Assembly: GCF_009831415.1 (NCBI RefSeq)
Contig: NZ_CP043727.1
Coordinates: 1,364,001 to 1,428,000, forward strand
DNA from: Yersinia canariae
GTDB taxonomy: Bacteria > Pseudomonadota > Gammaproteobacteria > Enterobacterales > Enterobacteriaceae
Direction: 5' to 3'
DNA: 64,000 bases
Below, one piece after another: positions 19,229 through 26,021 of this stretch. How positions within the stretch are numbered: position 1 is the stretch's first letter; the number at the start of each line of letters is the position of its first letter. The translations under genes and the position numbers were made by a program. The notes beneath the pieces were generated by a model. That model saw only the letters and a program-made list of their open reading frames with translations. It was not told where the DNA came from and did not search any database.

Positions 19229-20056
19229 TTACGCTTTGAATTTACCAATAAAGGTTTCAACTTCGACGTCTTTAAATTTACCGGTAAGCAGTTCAAGAAA
19301 CTCTACAGCAATTTTTTCTTCTTCCGCTTCCAGTTGGACAATGCGCAATACTAATACGGGGGTATTACCACCAGTGAGAATGCTATAGCGCAATTTAAAG
19401 CGACGCTCGCCTAATCCCTCATAAGGAATACATTTAAATTCAAATGCCGCTGCCATAACATCTTTGCTTTTGGCTTCCACACTTTCCATTACAGATCGTT
19501 TCGCGCTGAAGTCCTGGTCTTCATGGTCGGCAGAGCTGGTTTGTTCAATAGTAATGCGGCGAACTGCACCCACAGCTTTCTTTATATCCAGCACAACACC
19601 ATCAGCATCAAATACCAGTAAGAACTCACGATAATCTTCCAGCCATTCAGCAAGTTCTTTTTGAGTCTGCTTACGACCATCAATATTAAGCAGTTCGCGG
19701 AATGGAGCTGTTTTCTTAAGTGACAGACTGGCAGTGTTATCCGCATGTCCGGGGCTAGACAACGTGCCAATATTGAAGATAGTTTGTGCGCGCATTTCAT
19801 CAGCATCAATAAAACAGCGAACACCGTTACCAGCATAGCCAGATGAATATTTCACATACTCATCAATACTGCTGGTTTCCATAGAACCACGAAAGCGATA
19901 ACGCTCAAGTTGGAACTGTTCTAGGCTTTTAATTACTACACCGGCAGGCAAAGCAATTGTATCGCAAGCCATGCCAGTTAATTGTTTTTCAATTATTGAA
20001 GTTAAAACCATGTCGCGAATTTCGGTGATGGCTGATGAATCTAATTGTTGAGACAT
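19229..20056 (-). CDS. DUF2303 family protein (YfdQ-like)
   Basis: 275 aa, mixed alpha/beta, no membrane segment. Matches the YfdQ/DUF2303 family by its N-terminal LDSSAITEIRDMVL, the SLEQFQ segment and overall length. Conserved in lambdoid prophages beside the HD nucleotidase; the biochemical role is not established. Confidence 0.75.
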   Translation of the reverse strand: MSQQLDSSAITEIRDMVLTSIIEKQLTGMACDTIALPAGVVIKSLEQFQLERYRFRGSMETSSIDEYVKYSSGYAGNGVRCFIDADEMRAQTIFNIGTLSSPGHADNTASLSLKKTAPFRELLNIDGRKQTQKELAEWLEDYREFLLVFDADGVVLDIKKAVGAVRRITIEQTSSADHEDQDFSAKRSVMESVEAKSKDVMAAAFEFKCIPYEGLGERRFKLRYSILTGGNTPVLVLRIVQLEAEEEKIAVEFLELLTGKFKDVEVETFIGKFKA

Positions 20057-20103
20057 ATAAAGCCCTTAAGAATATAAATAAATTATTACCGAGTGATGAG
20101 TAA

Positions 20104-20475
20104 TTAATTAACGGTTTTTAATTTACCGTCCGTCTCACCTTTAATCGTAAATAGCTGGCCCTGATCTTCTTGCATAATTGCCAACTTGCCGCCTTTGCCA
20201 ACATACATAGGCGTTTCGGTTGTATCTTCTTCGGAGGACTTCCCGCGCGGAGTAGGAGTAGTGAATTTCAGCTTATGGCTGATCATGACGCGCTTTTCAT
20301 CCATTGAATTACTCATGCGAGATAGATCAAATTCAATGGTTACTTTGCCTTTGCCGCCATTATTTAGAACGCCTAACGCGGCAGCATTTAAAGCAGCTGA
20401 AAACTTGTTTTCGAAAATACCGGCATCCAGCTCACCAAGAAATTCCGGCACCACGGTTTTTCTTTCTTCGCTCAT
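20104..20475 (-). CDS. Hypothetical phage protein upstream of yfdQ-like gene
   Basis: 123 aa. A middle beta-rich region (KGKVTIEFDLSRMS, EKRVMISHKLKFTTPTPRGKSSEED) suggests a small beta-sheet protein. Found beside DUF2303 genes in related prophages (yfdP-like position). Own Shine-Dalgarno GAGGA about nine bases before the ATG. No function assigned. Confidence 0.6.
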   Translation of the reverse strand: MSEERKTVVPEFLGELDAGIFENKFSAALNAAALGVLNNGGKGKVTIEFDLSRMSNSMDEKRVMISHKLKFTTPTPRGKSSEEDTTETPMYVGKGGKLAIMQEDQGQLFTIKGETDGKLKTVN

Positions 20476-20519
20476 CGGGGTGATCCTCTGTTATGCAGCT
20501 TACGCTGCAGGTTAGTTAG

Positions 20520-21055
20520 TTACTCCACACAGAGAAGAACACCGAGCCGGGGTCTTTATACTGTACAGGTTAAAAGGGATAACCCGACCGGTGTGCTTCT
20601 CTCTGTGTGAAAAGGGCGGCTGGTGTTGGCTGGCGCAGCCGCTAAAGACACAGCAATGGAACAAGGTTGTGGTTTCCGGCGCTTATCTCCGGCTGCTGCA
20701 ATTGCGCAGACCAGCTCTTTGGCAAACCACAATCGGCTGAGCACTACATTTGACCACCTTACGACGCGTGGGCCGTTACGCAGACTCTGCGACCTAACTA
20801 CCTTGTCGCCAGCGGTGGTAACACGGCTGCTGTCCATATATCCGGTGTAATGCTCATGCGATTGTGTGCCGGTCTTTCCCGGCCGTCAGACAAATCGCTT
20901 AGGTTTAATAGATGCTGTTTACTCATTTGTCAGAACAGTCCAGCATTAGTTAGCCTTGACGCTAAATGATGCTTACTGTGTCGGTCTTTCCCGACTCTCA
21001 TCGGCCCAACTGTTACACCCGTATTCCTCGCGCTCAGTTCCGTGGCCACGGTCTT
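20520..21055 (-). other. Non-coding leader region with multiple inverted repeats
   Basis: About 630 bp (20476-21110) without a convincing gene inside the leftward operon. Inverted repeats: CCACACAGAGAAG (20526) with a near-complement at 20591-20609; TTGTGGTTT (20667-20675) / AAACCACAA (20724-20732); and two hairpins sharing loop TCTTTC, GCCGG/CCGGC at 20868-20883 and GTCGG/CCGAC at 20980-20995. A palindrome CCGTGGCCACGG at 21040-21051 is followed by TCTTT. Confidence 0.5.
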
Positions 21056-21110
21056 TGCGGATTGCCCTAATTATTAGGTCACCGGTTAAGGGATGCGCCG
21101 CTGCAACCCA

Positions 21111-21356
21111 TCAATGTTTGCCATCAATTTCCTGTGCCATCTTGATAAATTCAGCTTCATACTTCACGAAAGGGACATAGAATACGGTCAGTTCACCGGG
21201 CTTTTGGCTTTCTTCATAACCAGCTGGCGAGAAGATTTTGTCGAACTTAACGGCGGCTTCCCGTACTGCTTGCTCTTCACCTTCTAGGCACATTAAGACG
21301 CGCATTTTGCCTATTGTTAAGCCTATGGTGTCACCTTGGTATTTGTATCCTTTCAT
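21111..21356 (-). CDS. Small hypothetical protein, first gene of the leftward operon
   Basis: 81 aa, unrecognised, with KMRVLMCLEGEEQAV and a C-terminal acidic helix. It is the first gene after the OL operators, where lambda has N, but it lacks the Arg-rich N-terminus of N proteins. The start follows a GTGTGGAGT motif by eight bases. Confidence 0.55.
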   Translation of the reverse strand: MKGYKYQGDTIGLTIGKMRVLMCLEGEEQAVREAAVKFDKIFSPAGYEESQKPGELTVFYVPFVKYEAEFIKMAQEIDGKH

Positions 21357-21450
21357 GCCTATAACTCCACACTGTTAACCCTATAAAGCGAATCATCCCG
21401 ATTTTCTTGCGCCTCGGGCGGCCTGCCTTTCGTTGTTGATGGATATATAA

Positions 21451-21489
21451 TTAACCATTGATTTATTTTTGTAAATAACCAATGGTTAA
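21451..21489. promoter_or_regulatory. OL operators (two repressor-site copies)
   Basis: Two 15-bp sites, TTAACCATTGATTTA (21451-21465) and ATAACCAATGGTTAA (21475-21489), centre spacing 24 bp, match the perfect palindrome at the cI start (23018-23034). They lie about 95-135 bp upstream of the leftward operon and should control PL. A leftward TTTACA -35 followed by AT-rich sequence overlaps them. Confidence 0.7.
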
Positions 21490-21648
21490 TTATTTTACTA
21501 ATGTACCGTAATGTATTGAATTAAAATGATATTTATTTTTACTGGGTGTTAGGAGATTTTGGTCTAGTGGGTAAGATATTAAGGGGGTCAGCAGCAAGGA
21601 TATTATAGGGAATGTAAAGTAAGGCAAGACCCGGAGGGCTAGACCGGG

Positions 21649-21954
21649 TCAGAAAATTAGTTTTGCTACAGCCATGGAGATGCCTGCTATAGCTATCATT
21701 GTGGCGGCAAGCCACTTTGTTTGAGCGGCGATTGATTGATGGACTTCGATACGAACGGATGCAATATCTTCTTTGGTCGCGTAATTGGACTTTATTACAG
21801 CTATATCTGTCCGAATTTCAGTTAGAGACTCTTCAATCCGCTTTACTCTTTCCTCAAGCATATTATCACCTCCGCCGTTACTTCCACCATGCCTTGCTGA
21901 TGGAGGGGGGACATCTTTGGTAAATGGTACAACATTACTATCATGAGTTGACAT
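21649..21954 (-). CDS. Small tail-anchored membrane protein with coiled coil (XhlA-like), cI operon
   Basis: 101 aa from ATG 21954. Gly/Pro-rich N-terminus, coiled coil (about 33-56, EERVKRIEESLTEIRTDI), then a single membrane helix at the extreme C-terminus (about 80-100). The shape recalls XhlA-type proteins. It is last in cI / zinc-ribbon gene / this gene, between OL and OR, and overlaps the zinc-ribbon gene by 14 bp. This is the rexB-like position, so a lysogeny-expressed exclusion role is possible but unproven. Confidence 0.6.
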   Translation of the reverse strand: MSTHDSNVVPFTKDVPPPSARHGGSNGGGDNMLEERVKRIEESLTEIRTDIAVIKSNYATKEDIASVRIEVHQSIAAQTKWLAATMIAIAGISMAVAKLIF

Positions 21955-22282
21955 TTTTTTCTCCTTCCTGAATGGAGATGTAATAATCTTTAGCCCACAA
22001 CAAAACAGTGTGAGCATCAATTTTCATGATGTGCCCACAGTTTTTGCAAATAAGTGATATATAGTACCTATTAGCAACCTCACCATAAATACTATTTTCT
22101 TTGAAAACATTAACATAAGTCCCTAGCGCCATTCCAACCGGCATAGAACAAGAGGCTGAGACTTGCGGAATTGTTAATTGTTCTTTTTCACAGAGGTTGC
22201 ACTTAAGGCTAGCCCCTTTTGCATCAAGAAATGCAATAAATGTATCAAAACTAATTATTTCAAAGCCTTGAACACTAGCCAT
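21941..22282 (-). CDS. Zinc-ribbon protein downstream of cI
   Basis: 113 aa with two CxxC knuckles, C28/C31 (KCNLCEKE) and C79/C82 (ICKNCGHI), about 50 residues apart: a zinc ribbon. The insert between the knuckles is hydrophobic (SMPVGMALGTYVNVF). Starts 12 bp after the cI stop, so it should be expressed from PRM in lysogens, in the position of lambda rexA. No family recognised. Confidence 0.6.
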   Translation of the reverse strand: MASVQGFEIISFDTFIAFLDAKGASLKCNLCEKEQLTIPQVSASCSMPVGMALGTYVNVFKENSIYGEVANRYYISLICKNCGHIMKIDAHTVLLWAKDYYISIQEGEKNVNS

Positions 22283-22294
22283 TCTCTACCGCCA

Positions 22295-23026
22295 TTAAAG
22301 TCTATTATATTTAATTGACTCATGAATCAAAGCCTTACCCATAATGTAAAGCTGATCCTGCGTACCCTGATCGATGTACCACTTTTCATAAACTGGATTA
22401 TCTGAGAGAACGGCAAGCTTGTTACCTTGCATCTGCAGGCGTTTTACATGAAATGTCTTACCAAATACGAAGGAGTAAACACCATCAGTTTGGAAGTGGC
22501 GAACGGAAATATCTACAAACAATCGATCACCAGAGACTAAGGTAGGAGTCATGCTATCTCCATTCACCGTCATAACTTTGACTTCAGCAGGGCTTCTGTT
22601 ACCAAATAGTGACCGTGCATGCTCAGTGGTGAATTCTATTGCATGCAGAACTTCGACATAATCGGAGATCATGAAGCTACCTGGACCGGCGCTGACTAAT
22701 AAATCTAATACTTCAATACGGAAAACATCCATTTCAGAAGAAACCATGCTTTTCCCCCCACCACTTTCGGTAGGTTCGCCCACACCATATTCAAGCCATT
22801 CCGCCCGCACACCAAGAACTTTGCTTAATGCCAATATGTTGGTTGTGTCTGGAATAGCCTGAGCGTTAAACCACTTCCAAACCCCAGGTACAGATACTCT
22901 CACCCCTATTTTTTTCAGGGCGTCTGCGAGCCGCTTATTTTTTCCATGACCAGTTAAACCCGCCAGTTGGCAAGCCTTCAATAATCTGGACGTGAAGGAT
23001 TCTTTTGATTCATCTCTTTTAACCAT
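22295..23026 (-). CDS. CI-type repressor with S24 peptidase domain
   Basis: 243 aa. N-terminal helix-turn-helix (about 10-75), linker with a likely self-cleavage Ala-Gly at 113-114 (SAGPG), then a LexA/UmuD-type S24 domain with catalytic S158 (NGDSMTPT) and K195 (FHVKRLQ). Maintains lysogeny and should self-cleave with RecA after DNA damage. A perfect 17-bp operator covers its ATG, and no Shine-Dalgarno precedes it (see PRM). Confidence 0.93.
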   Translation of the reverse strand: MVKRDESKESFTSRLLKACQLAGLTGHGKNKRLADALKKIGVRVSVPGVWKWFNAQAIPDTTNILALSKVLGVRAEWLEYGVGEPTESGGGKSMVSSEMDVFRIEVLDLLVSAGPGSFMISDYVEVLHAIEFTTEHARSLFGNRSPAEVKVMTVNGDSMTPTLVSGDRLFVDISVRHFQTDGVYSFVFGKTFHVKRLQMQGNKLAVLSDNPVYEKWYIDQGTQDQLYIMGKALIHESIKYNRL

Positions 23027-23034
23027 TGGTTAAA
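23018..23034. promoter_or_regulatory. OR operator overlapping the cI start codon
   Basis: Perfect 17-bp palindrome TTTAACCA-T-TGGTTAAA. The cI ATG (23026-23024) lies exactly in it. A bound repressor would block both the PRM start point and cI translation initiation. Confidence 0.75.
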
Positions 23035-23061
23035 TATCCAAGAACTTGACTTTACTGTCAG
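23026..23061 (-). promoter_or_regulatory. Candidate PRM promoter giving a leaderless cI mRNA
   Basis: Leftward -35 CTGACA (23061-23056), 17-bp spacer, -10 GATATT (23038-23033). The expected start point, seven bases past the -10, is the A of the cI ATG at 23026. Confidence 0.55.
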
Positions 23062-23075
23062 TTAATTATTAATAT
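23046..23075 (+). promoter_or_regulatory. Candidate PR promoter
   Basis: Rightward -35 TTGACT (23046-23051), 18-bp spacer, -10 TAATAT (23070-23075). Its spacer contains the PRM -35. A Shine-Dalgarno AAGGA precedes the cro-like ATG at 23112. Confidence 0.5.
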
Positions 23076-23089
23076 TAACTTGTGGTTAA
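23075..23089. promoter_or_regulatory. Second OR operator
   Basis: TTAACTTGTGGTTAA keeps the TTAAC and TGGTTAA half-sites of the operator palindrome. It overlaps the end of the PR -10 and the expected PR start. Confidence 0.55.
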
Positions 23090-23111
23090 TTTTATAATTT
23101 AAGGAACATTA

Positions 23112-23375
23112 ATGAACCCTGTTGAATTCGCAGTGGAGGCAGTCGGCGGACAAACTGTCGCCGCAAAAATCTGTGGTAAATCTCCTGTTGCTATCCATAA
23201 GTGGGTAAAAAATGGGTGTTTACCGCGAACGGAATATACAAAAAAAACAAGTTACGCAGAACAACTAGCTAGCGCTTCTGGTGGAAAATTCACGGCTGCT
23301 TGGCTTTTGGGGGAGGCAAACCCTGATAACCCAGAAAAGCCCAACAACATAAATCCTATCTTGCCATCAGCCTAA
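23112..23375 (+). CDS. Cro-like DNA-binding protein (YdaS type)
   Basis: 87 aa. The helix-turn-helix at about residues 12-40 (QTVAAKICGKSPVAIHKWVK) resembles YdaS/Cro regulators of lambdoid prophages. First gene of the rightward operon, divergent from cI, so probably the lytic switch partner. Confidence 0.8.
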   Translation: MNPVEFAVEAVGGQTVAAKICGKSPVAIHKWVKNGCLPRTEYTKKTSYAEQLASASGGKFTAAWLLGEANPDNPEKPNNINPILPSA

Positions 23376-23403
23376 ATTAAACCACCAAAGAGAGAGAAAC
23401 ATT

Positions 23404-23931
23404 GTGGATAACAAAGACTTTCCAACTCAACCGGATATCAGCGATGCGATACACCAGTTGATCACCCAAACGGCGGGTAAGTATGACGCCATGGCCAAAC
23501 AGTTATGTCCGCTGTCCGGTACCGAGAATGCATTACGTAACCGGGTGCGCCAGTTGGCAGGGCAGGTGGTGCCATTGGGAATGGCGGTAGAGATGGAGTC
23601 AATCTCTGGCCGTTCTGACATTACCGAAGCTATGTGCAAGCGAGCTGGTGGCGTGTTCGTGAAGTTGCCTGAAGTGAATGATATCGGCAATGAAGAATTG
23701 CTTATCAAATTTAACGAATTGCTGGTGGCCTTGGGTGAATTTGGCAGGGCGCATAACGAGTTTACTGCTGATGGCGTTTTGGATCGTGATGAGAGCAAGA
23801 GGTTAAAAGCGAAAGGTTACAGAGCACAGTCGATTATTGCAGAAATTATTGCGGTATCAGAGTTGCTTTGGGGTGACGCCCCAGAATGCGGTTCCGGGGC
23901 GTCGGGTGCATTAACTAAACGTGTGGAGTAA
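23404..23931 (+). CDS. CII-type phage regulatory protein
   Basis: 175 aa. Fits the phage regulatory CII family (P2-like/YmfL-like): IHQLITQTAGKYDAMAKQL, then a helical region NALRNRVRQLAGQ that would form the DNA-binding part. GTG start at 23404, preceded by an AG-rich ribosome site. Second gene of the rightward operon, consistent with a role in the lysis-lysogeny decision. Confidence 0.65.
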   Translation: MDNKDFPTQPDISDAIHQLITQTAGKYDAMAKQLCPLSGTENALRNRVRQLAGQVVPLGMAVEMESISGRSDITEAMCKRAGGVFVKLPEVNDIGNEELLIKFNELLVALGEFGRAHNEFTADGVLDRDESKRLKAKGYRAQSIIAEIIAVSELLWGDAPECGSGASGALTKRVE

Positions 23932-23938
23932 TTAACGC

Positions 23939-24124
23939 ATGAACATTGTAGCGGCTAAACGCTCATCCCTGCAACTACGTTGCTTGCCTGTTACTGGGAG
24001 AGAGTCATTTCGTTATGTGATGAGAATACCCGGCCTTTGGATATGTGTCACCCACAGCGCGGCTGATTATGTTGTGGATACATTCCGTTATCTTGCTCTG
24101 CCAGCGCCAAAGGCCGTGATATGA
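23939..24124 (+). CDS. Small hypothetical phage protein
   Basis: 61 aa, unrecognised. Starts ten bases after the GGAG of a GTGTGGAGTA motif and ends in an ATGA overlap with the replication gene, which supports it being real. Basic N-terminus; no clear motif. Confidence 0.5.
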   Translation: MNIVAAKRSSLQLRCLPVTGRESFRYVMRIPGLWICVTHSAADYVVDTFRYLALPAPKAVI

Positions 24125-25221
24125 GCCGGATATTTGATGTTATTCAGGCTCTCTCAGGGCAAAAGAATGTCATTGTCATTCCTGCACCTTATTTGGACTT
24201 TTTCAAAGGTGATCAGCAGGCCCACATGTTAGGGGCAATTTTGAACCAGTTGGTGTATTGGTCTGGCATACCATCTAGCCTCAACGATGGTTGGTTTTAT
24301 AAGAGCTATGACGAATTAGCTGGAGAGATTAGAGGGGTTACTGCTGATCAGGTTCGTAAGGCAACAAACAAACTCATCAGCAACTACCTCCCTGGCGTTA
24401 TCGAAACTGCAACTCGTAAGGTAAACGGTACCCCAAAGAAACATTATCGCCTTGATGGTGATGTATTAATTGCCAAGATATTCCCGCCAGCAGTGGAAGT
24501 GGCAGTATTGCCGAATGGAAACGGCAGTATCGACGAATCAAAACGGCAGAACAGCCAAATTGATTCGGTAGAAAAGCCACTCGGAAACGGCAATGAAGCC
24601 GAATCTTATCTCTATACAGATCAGTACACAGATCACTACTTACAGATCAAAAAGACTATTGGTCAGTCGCCTGCGGCAACCGACCCGCAGCCAGTTGATT
24701 CTTTACAAATCGATTATTCAGCGGTGTTGGAGGTTTACCACGCAACGCTGCCTGAAATGCCAGGAGTGCTGGATATGACGAAAGACCGTCAAACAAAGCT
24801 CCGTACTCTCTGGAAAAAATACGACCTCAATCTGGAAAAATGGTCTGCCTATCTGCGCTACATCTCAAAGAAATGCCGTTGGATGCTGGAGGACCGTCCT
24901 GACACTTCATCGGGTAAGACGTGGCGCCGCAAGAACTTTGATTATCTGATCACTGAAAAATGCTATCTGGCCGTCAAAGAAGTGCGAGCAGACGACCTGC
25001 CAAAAGTGCCGAAGATGGACACGGTGACCAGACAAGAAGCGTTTGACCGCCTGATATTACGTCACGGCAAGGCACAAAACACCGTAGAGAAAACAGCACT
25101 TTCCATGGCTGGCGGTCTTGGTCGCATGAATGAAACCTCAGCACGAATTGAATGGAACGGAATCTGGGCCAAGGCACTTGATCTGGTCAGTGAGAGCGAA
25201 CTCCGGAGGCTTGCATCATGA
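24121..25221 (+). CDS. Phage replication protein O-like (origin binding)
   Basis: 366 aa. The N-terminal winged-helix region (about 20-110: GAILNQLVYWS, WFYKSYDELAGEIRGVTADQVRKATNKL) is typical of O/RepO-type initiators. A low-complexity middle (about 125-175) is encoded by the iterons. The C-terminal helical domain (about 200-366) would contact the helicase or its loader. No helicase-loader gene follows, so a host loader may be used. Overlaps both neighbours by 4 bp. Confidence 0.8.
   Translation: MSRIFDVIQALSGQKNVIVIPAPYLDFFKGDQQAHMLGAILNQLVYWSGIPSSLNDGWFYKSYDELAGEIRGVTADQVRKATNKLISNYLPGVIETATRKVNGTPKKHYRLDGDVLIAKIFPPAVEVAVLPNGNGSIDESKRQNSQIDSVEKPLGNGNEAESYLYTDQYTDHYLQIKKTIGQSPAATDPQPVDSLQIDYSAVLEVYHATLPEMPGVLDMTKDRQTKLRTLWKKYDLNLEKWSAYLRYISKKCRWMLEDRPDTSSGKTWRRKNFDYLITEKCYLAVKEVRADDLPKVPKMDTVTRQEAFDRLILRHGKAQNTVEKTALSMAGGLGRMNETSARIEWNGIWAKALDLVSESELRRLAS
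24495..24604 (+). repeat. Five tandem 22-bp iterons (candidate phage replication origin)
   Basis: Units start at 24495, 24517, 24539, 24561 and 24583, with exact 22-bp spacing. Consensus is about GGAAACGGCAG, five variable bases, then GCCGAAT or a close variant. The fourth unit is degenerate. They lie inside the O-like gene, as in lambda ori, and 22 is not a multiple of three, so the repeat is conserved as DNA rather than protein. Confidence 0.8.
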
Positions 25222-26021
25222 CCTACCAAATTATTTACGCTGATCCTCCGTGGTCATATCGGGATAAAGCCCAGAGTGGCAACCGTGGCGTTGATTTCAA
25301 ATATCAGACCATGAGCCTTGCTGACATCTGCCGATCGCCTGTGTGGGAGCTGGCGGGTGATAGTTGCTTATTGGCAATGTGGTGGGTGCCAACTCAACCA
25401 CTTGAGGCATTAAAGGTTGTTGAGGCTTGGGGTTTTAGGCTAATGACCATGAAGGGCTTCACCTGGCACAAAACCAATAAGAACAAGGGCAATAGCGCGA
25501 TCGGTATGGGCCATATGACCCGCTCCAACAGTGAAGATATGTTATTTGCAGTAAAAGGTCGGTTACCTGAACGGCTAAATGCCGCCATTTGTCAGCACCA
25601 GACCGCGCCACGCGGCGAGCACAGTGCGAAGCCTGATATTTTCCGTGATCTGCTGGTTCAGTTGCTGGGCGATGTTCCGCGCATAGAGCTGTTTGCCAGA
25701 ACACAGGCTGAGGGCTGGGATAGTTGGGGTAACGAGTGCATTAATAGTCTGGAATTAATCCCCGGCAACATTCAGACCGCCCGACAAAACCAGCAGCAAA
25801 ATATTGCTGAAATTATTTCGGTACCGGAAACCGGCAACACAGTGTGGCCAGTTGAAGTAAATCTGTATTTCAGCCAAGTGCCAGGTTCCACCGAATTGCC
25901 AACTGACCTGCAACATAAAATCTTAGGCAACATTAATCGCATGAAATTAGATGGGATACCGTCTGATGCCATTATTGCCGCCGCCACAACACTTACTGCC
26001 GCTATGGGAGCAACAGCATGA
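25218..26021 (+). CDS. MT-A70 family DNA N6-adenine methyltransferase
   Basis: 267 aa. Catalytic DPPW at residues 9-12 (IIYADPPWSYRD) and the SAM site around SNSEDMLFAVKG. The MT-A70 domain ends near residue 175; the remaining 90 residues are an extra C-terminal part containing a Met/Ala-rich end. Probably methylates phage DNA to evade restriction. ATGA overlaps on both sides place it in one operon with the cytosine methyltransferase. Confidence 0.88.
   Translation: MTYQIIYADPPWSYRDKAQSGNRGVDFKYQTMSLADICRSPVWELAGDSCLLAMWWVPTQPLEALKVVEAWGFRLMTMKGFTWHKTNKNKGNSAIGMGHMTRSNSEDMLFAVKGRLPERLNAAICQHQTAPRGEHSAKPDIFRDLLVQLLGDVPRIELFARTQAEGWDSWGNECINSLELIPGNIQTARQNQQQNIAEIISVPETGNTVWPVEVNLYFSQVPGSTELPTDLQHKILGNINRMKLDGIPSDAIIAAATTLTAAMGATA

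Noticed and set aside
20556..20850. Open frames on both strands (minus 93 codons, plus 75 codons) as genes
   Set aside because: Neither has a good ribosome site or recognised motif, and the stretch is dominated by inverted repeats, so I treated it as structured non-coding DNA. An Ash-family type protein on the minus strand was considered but not supported.
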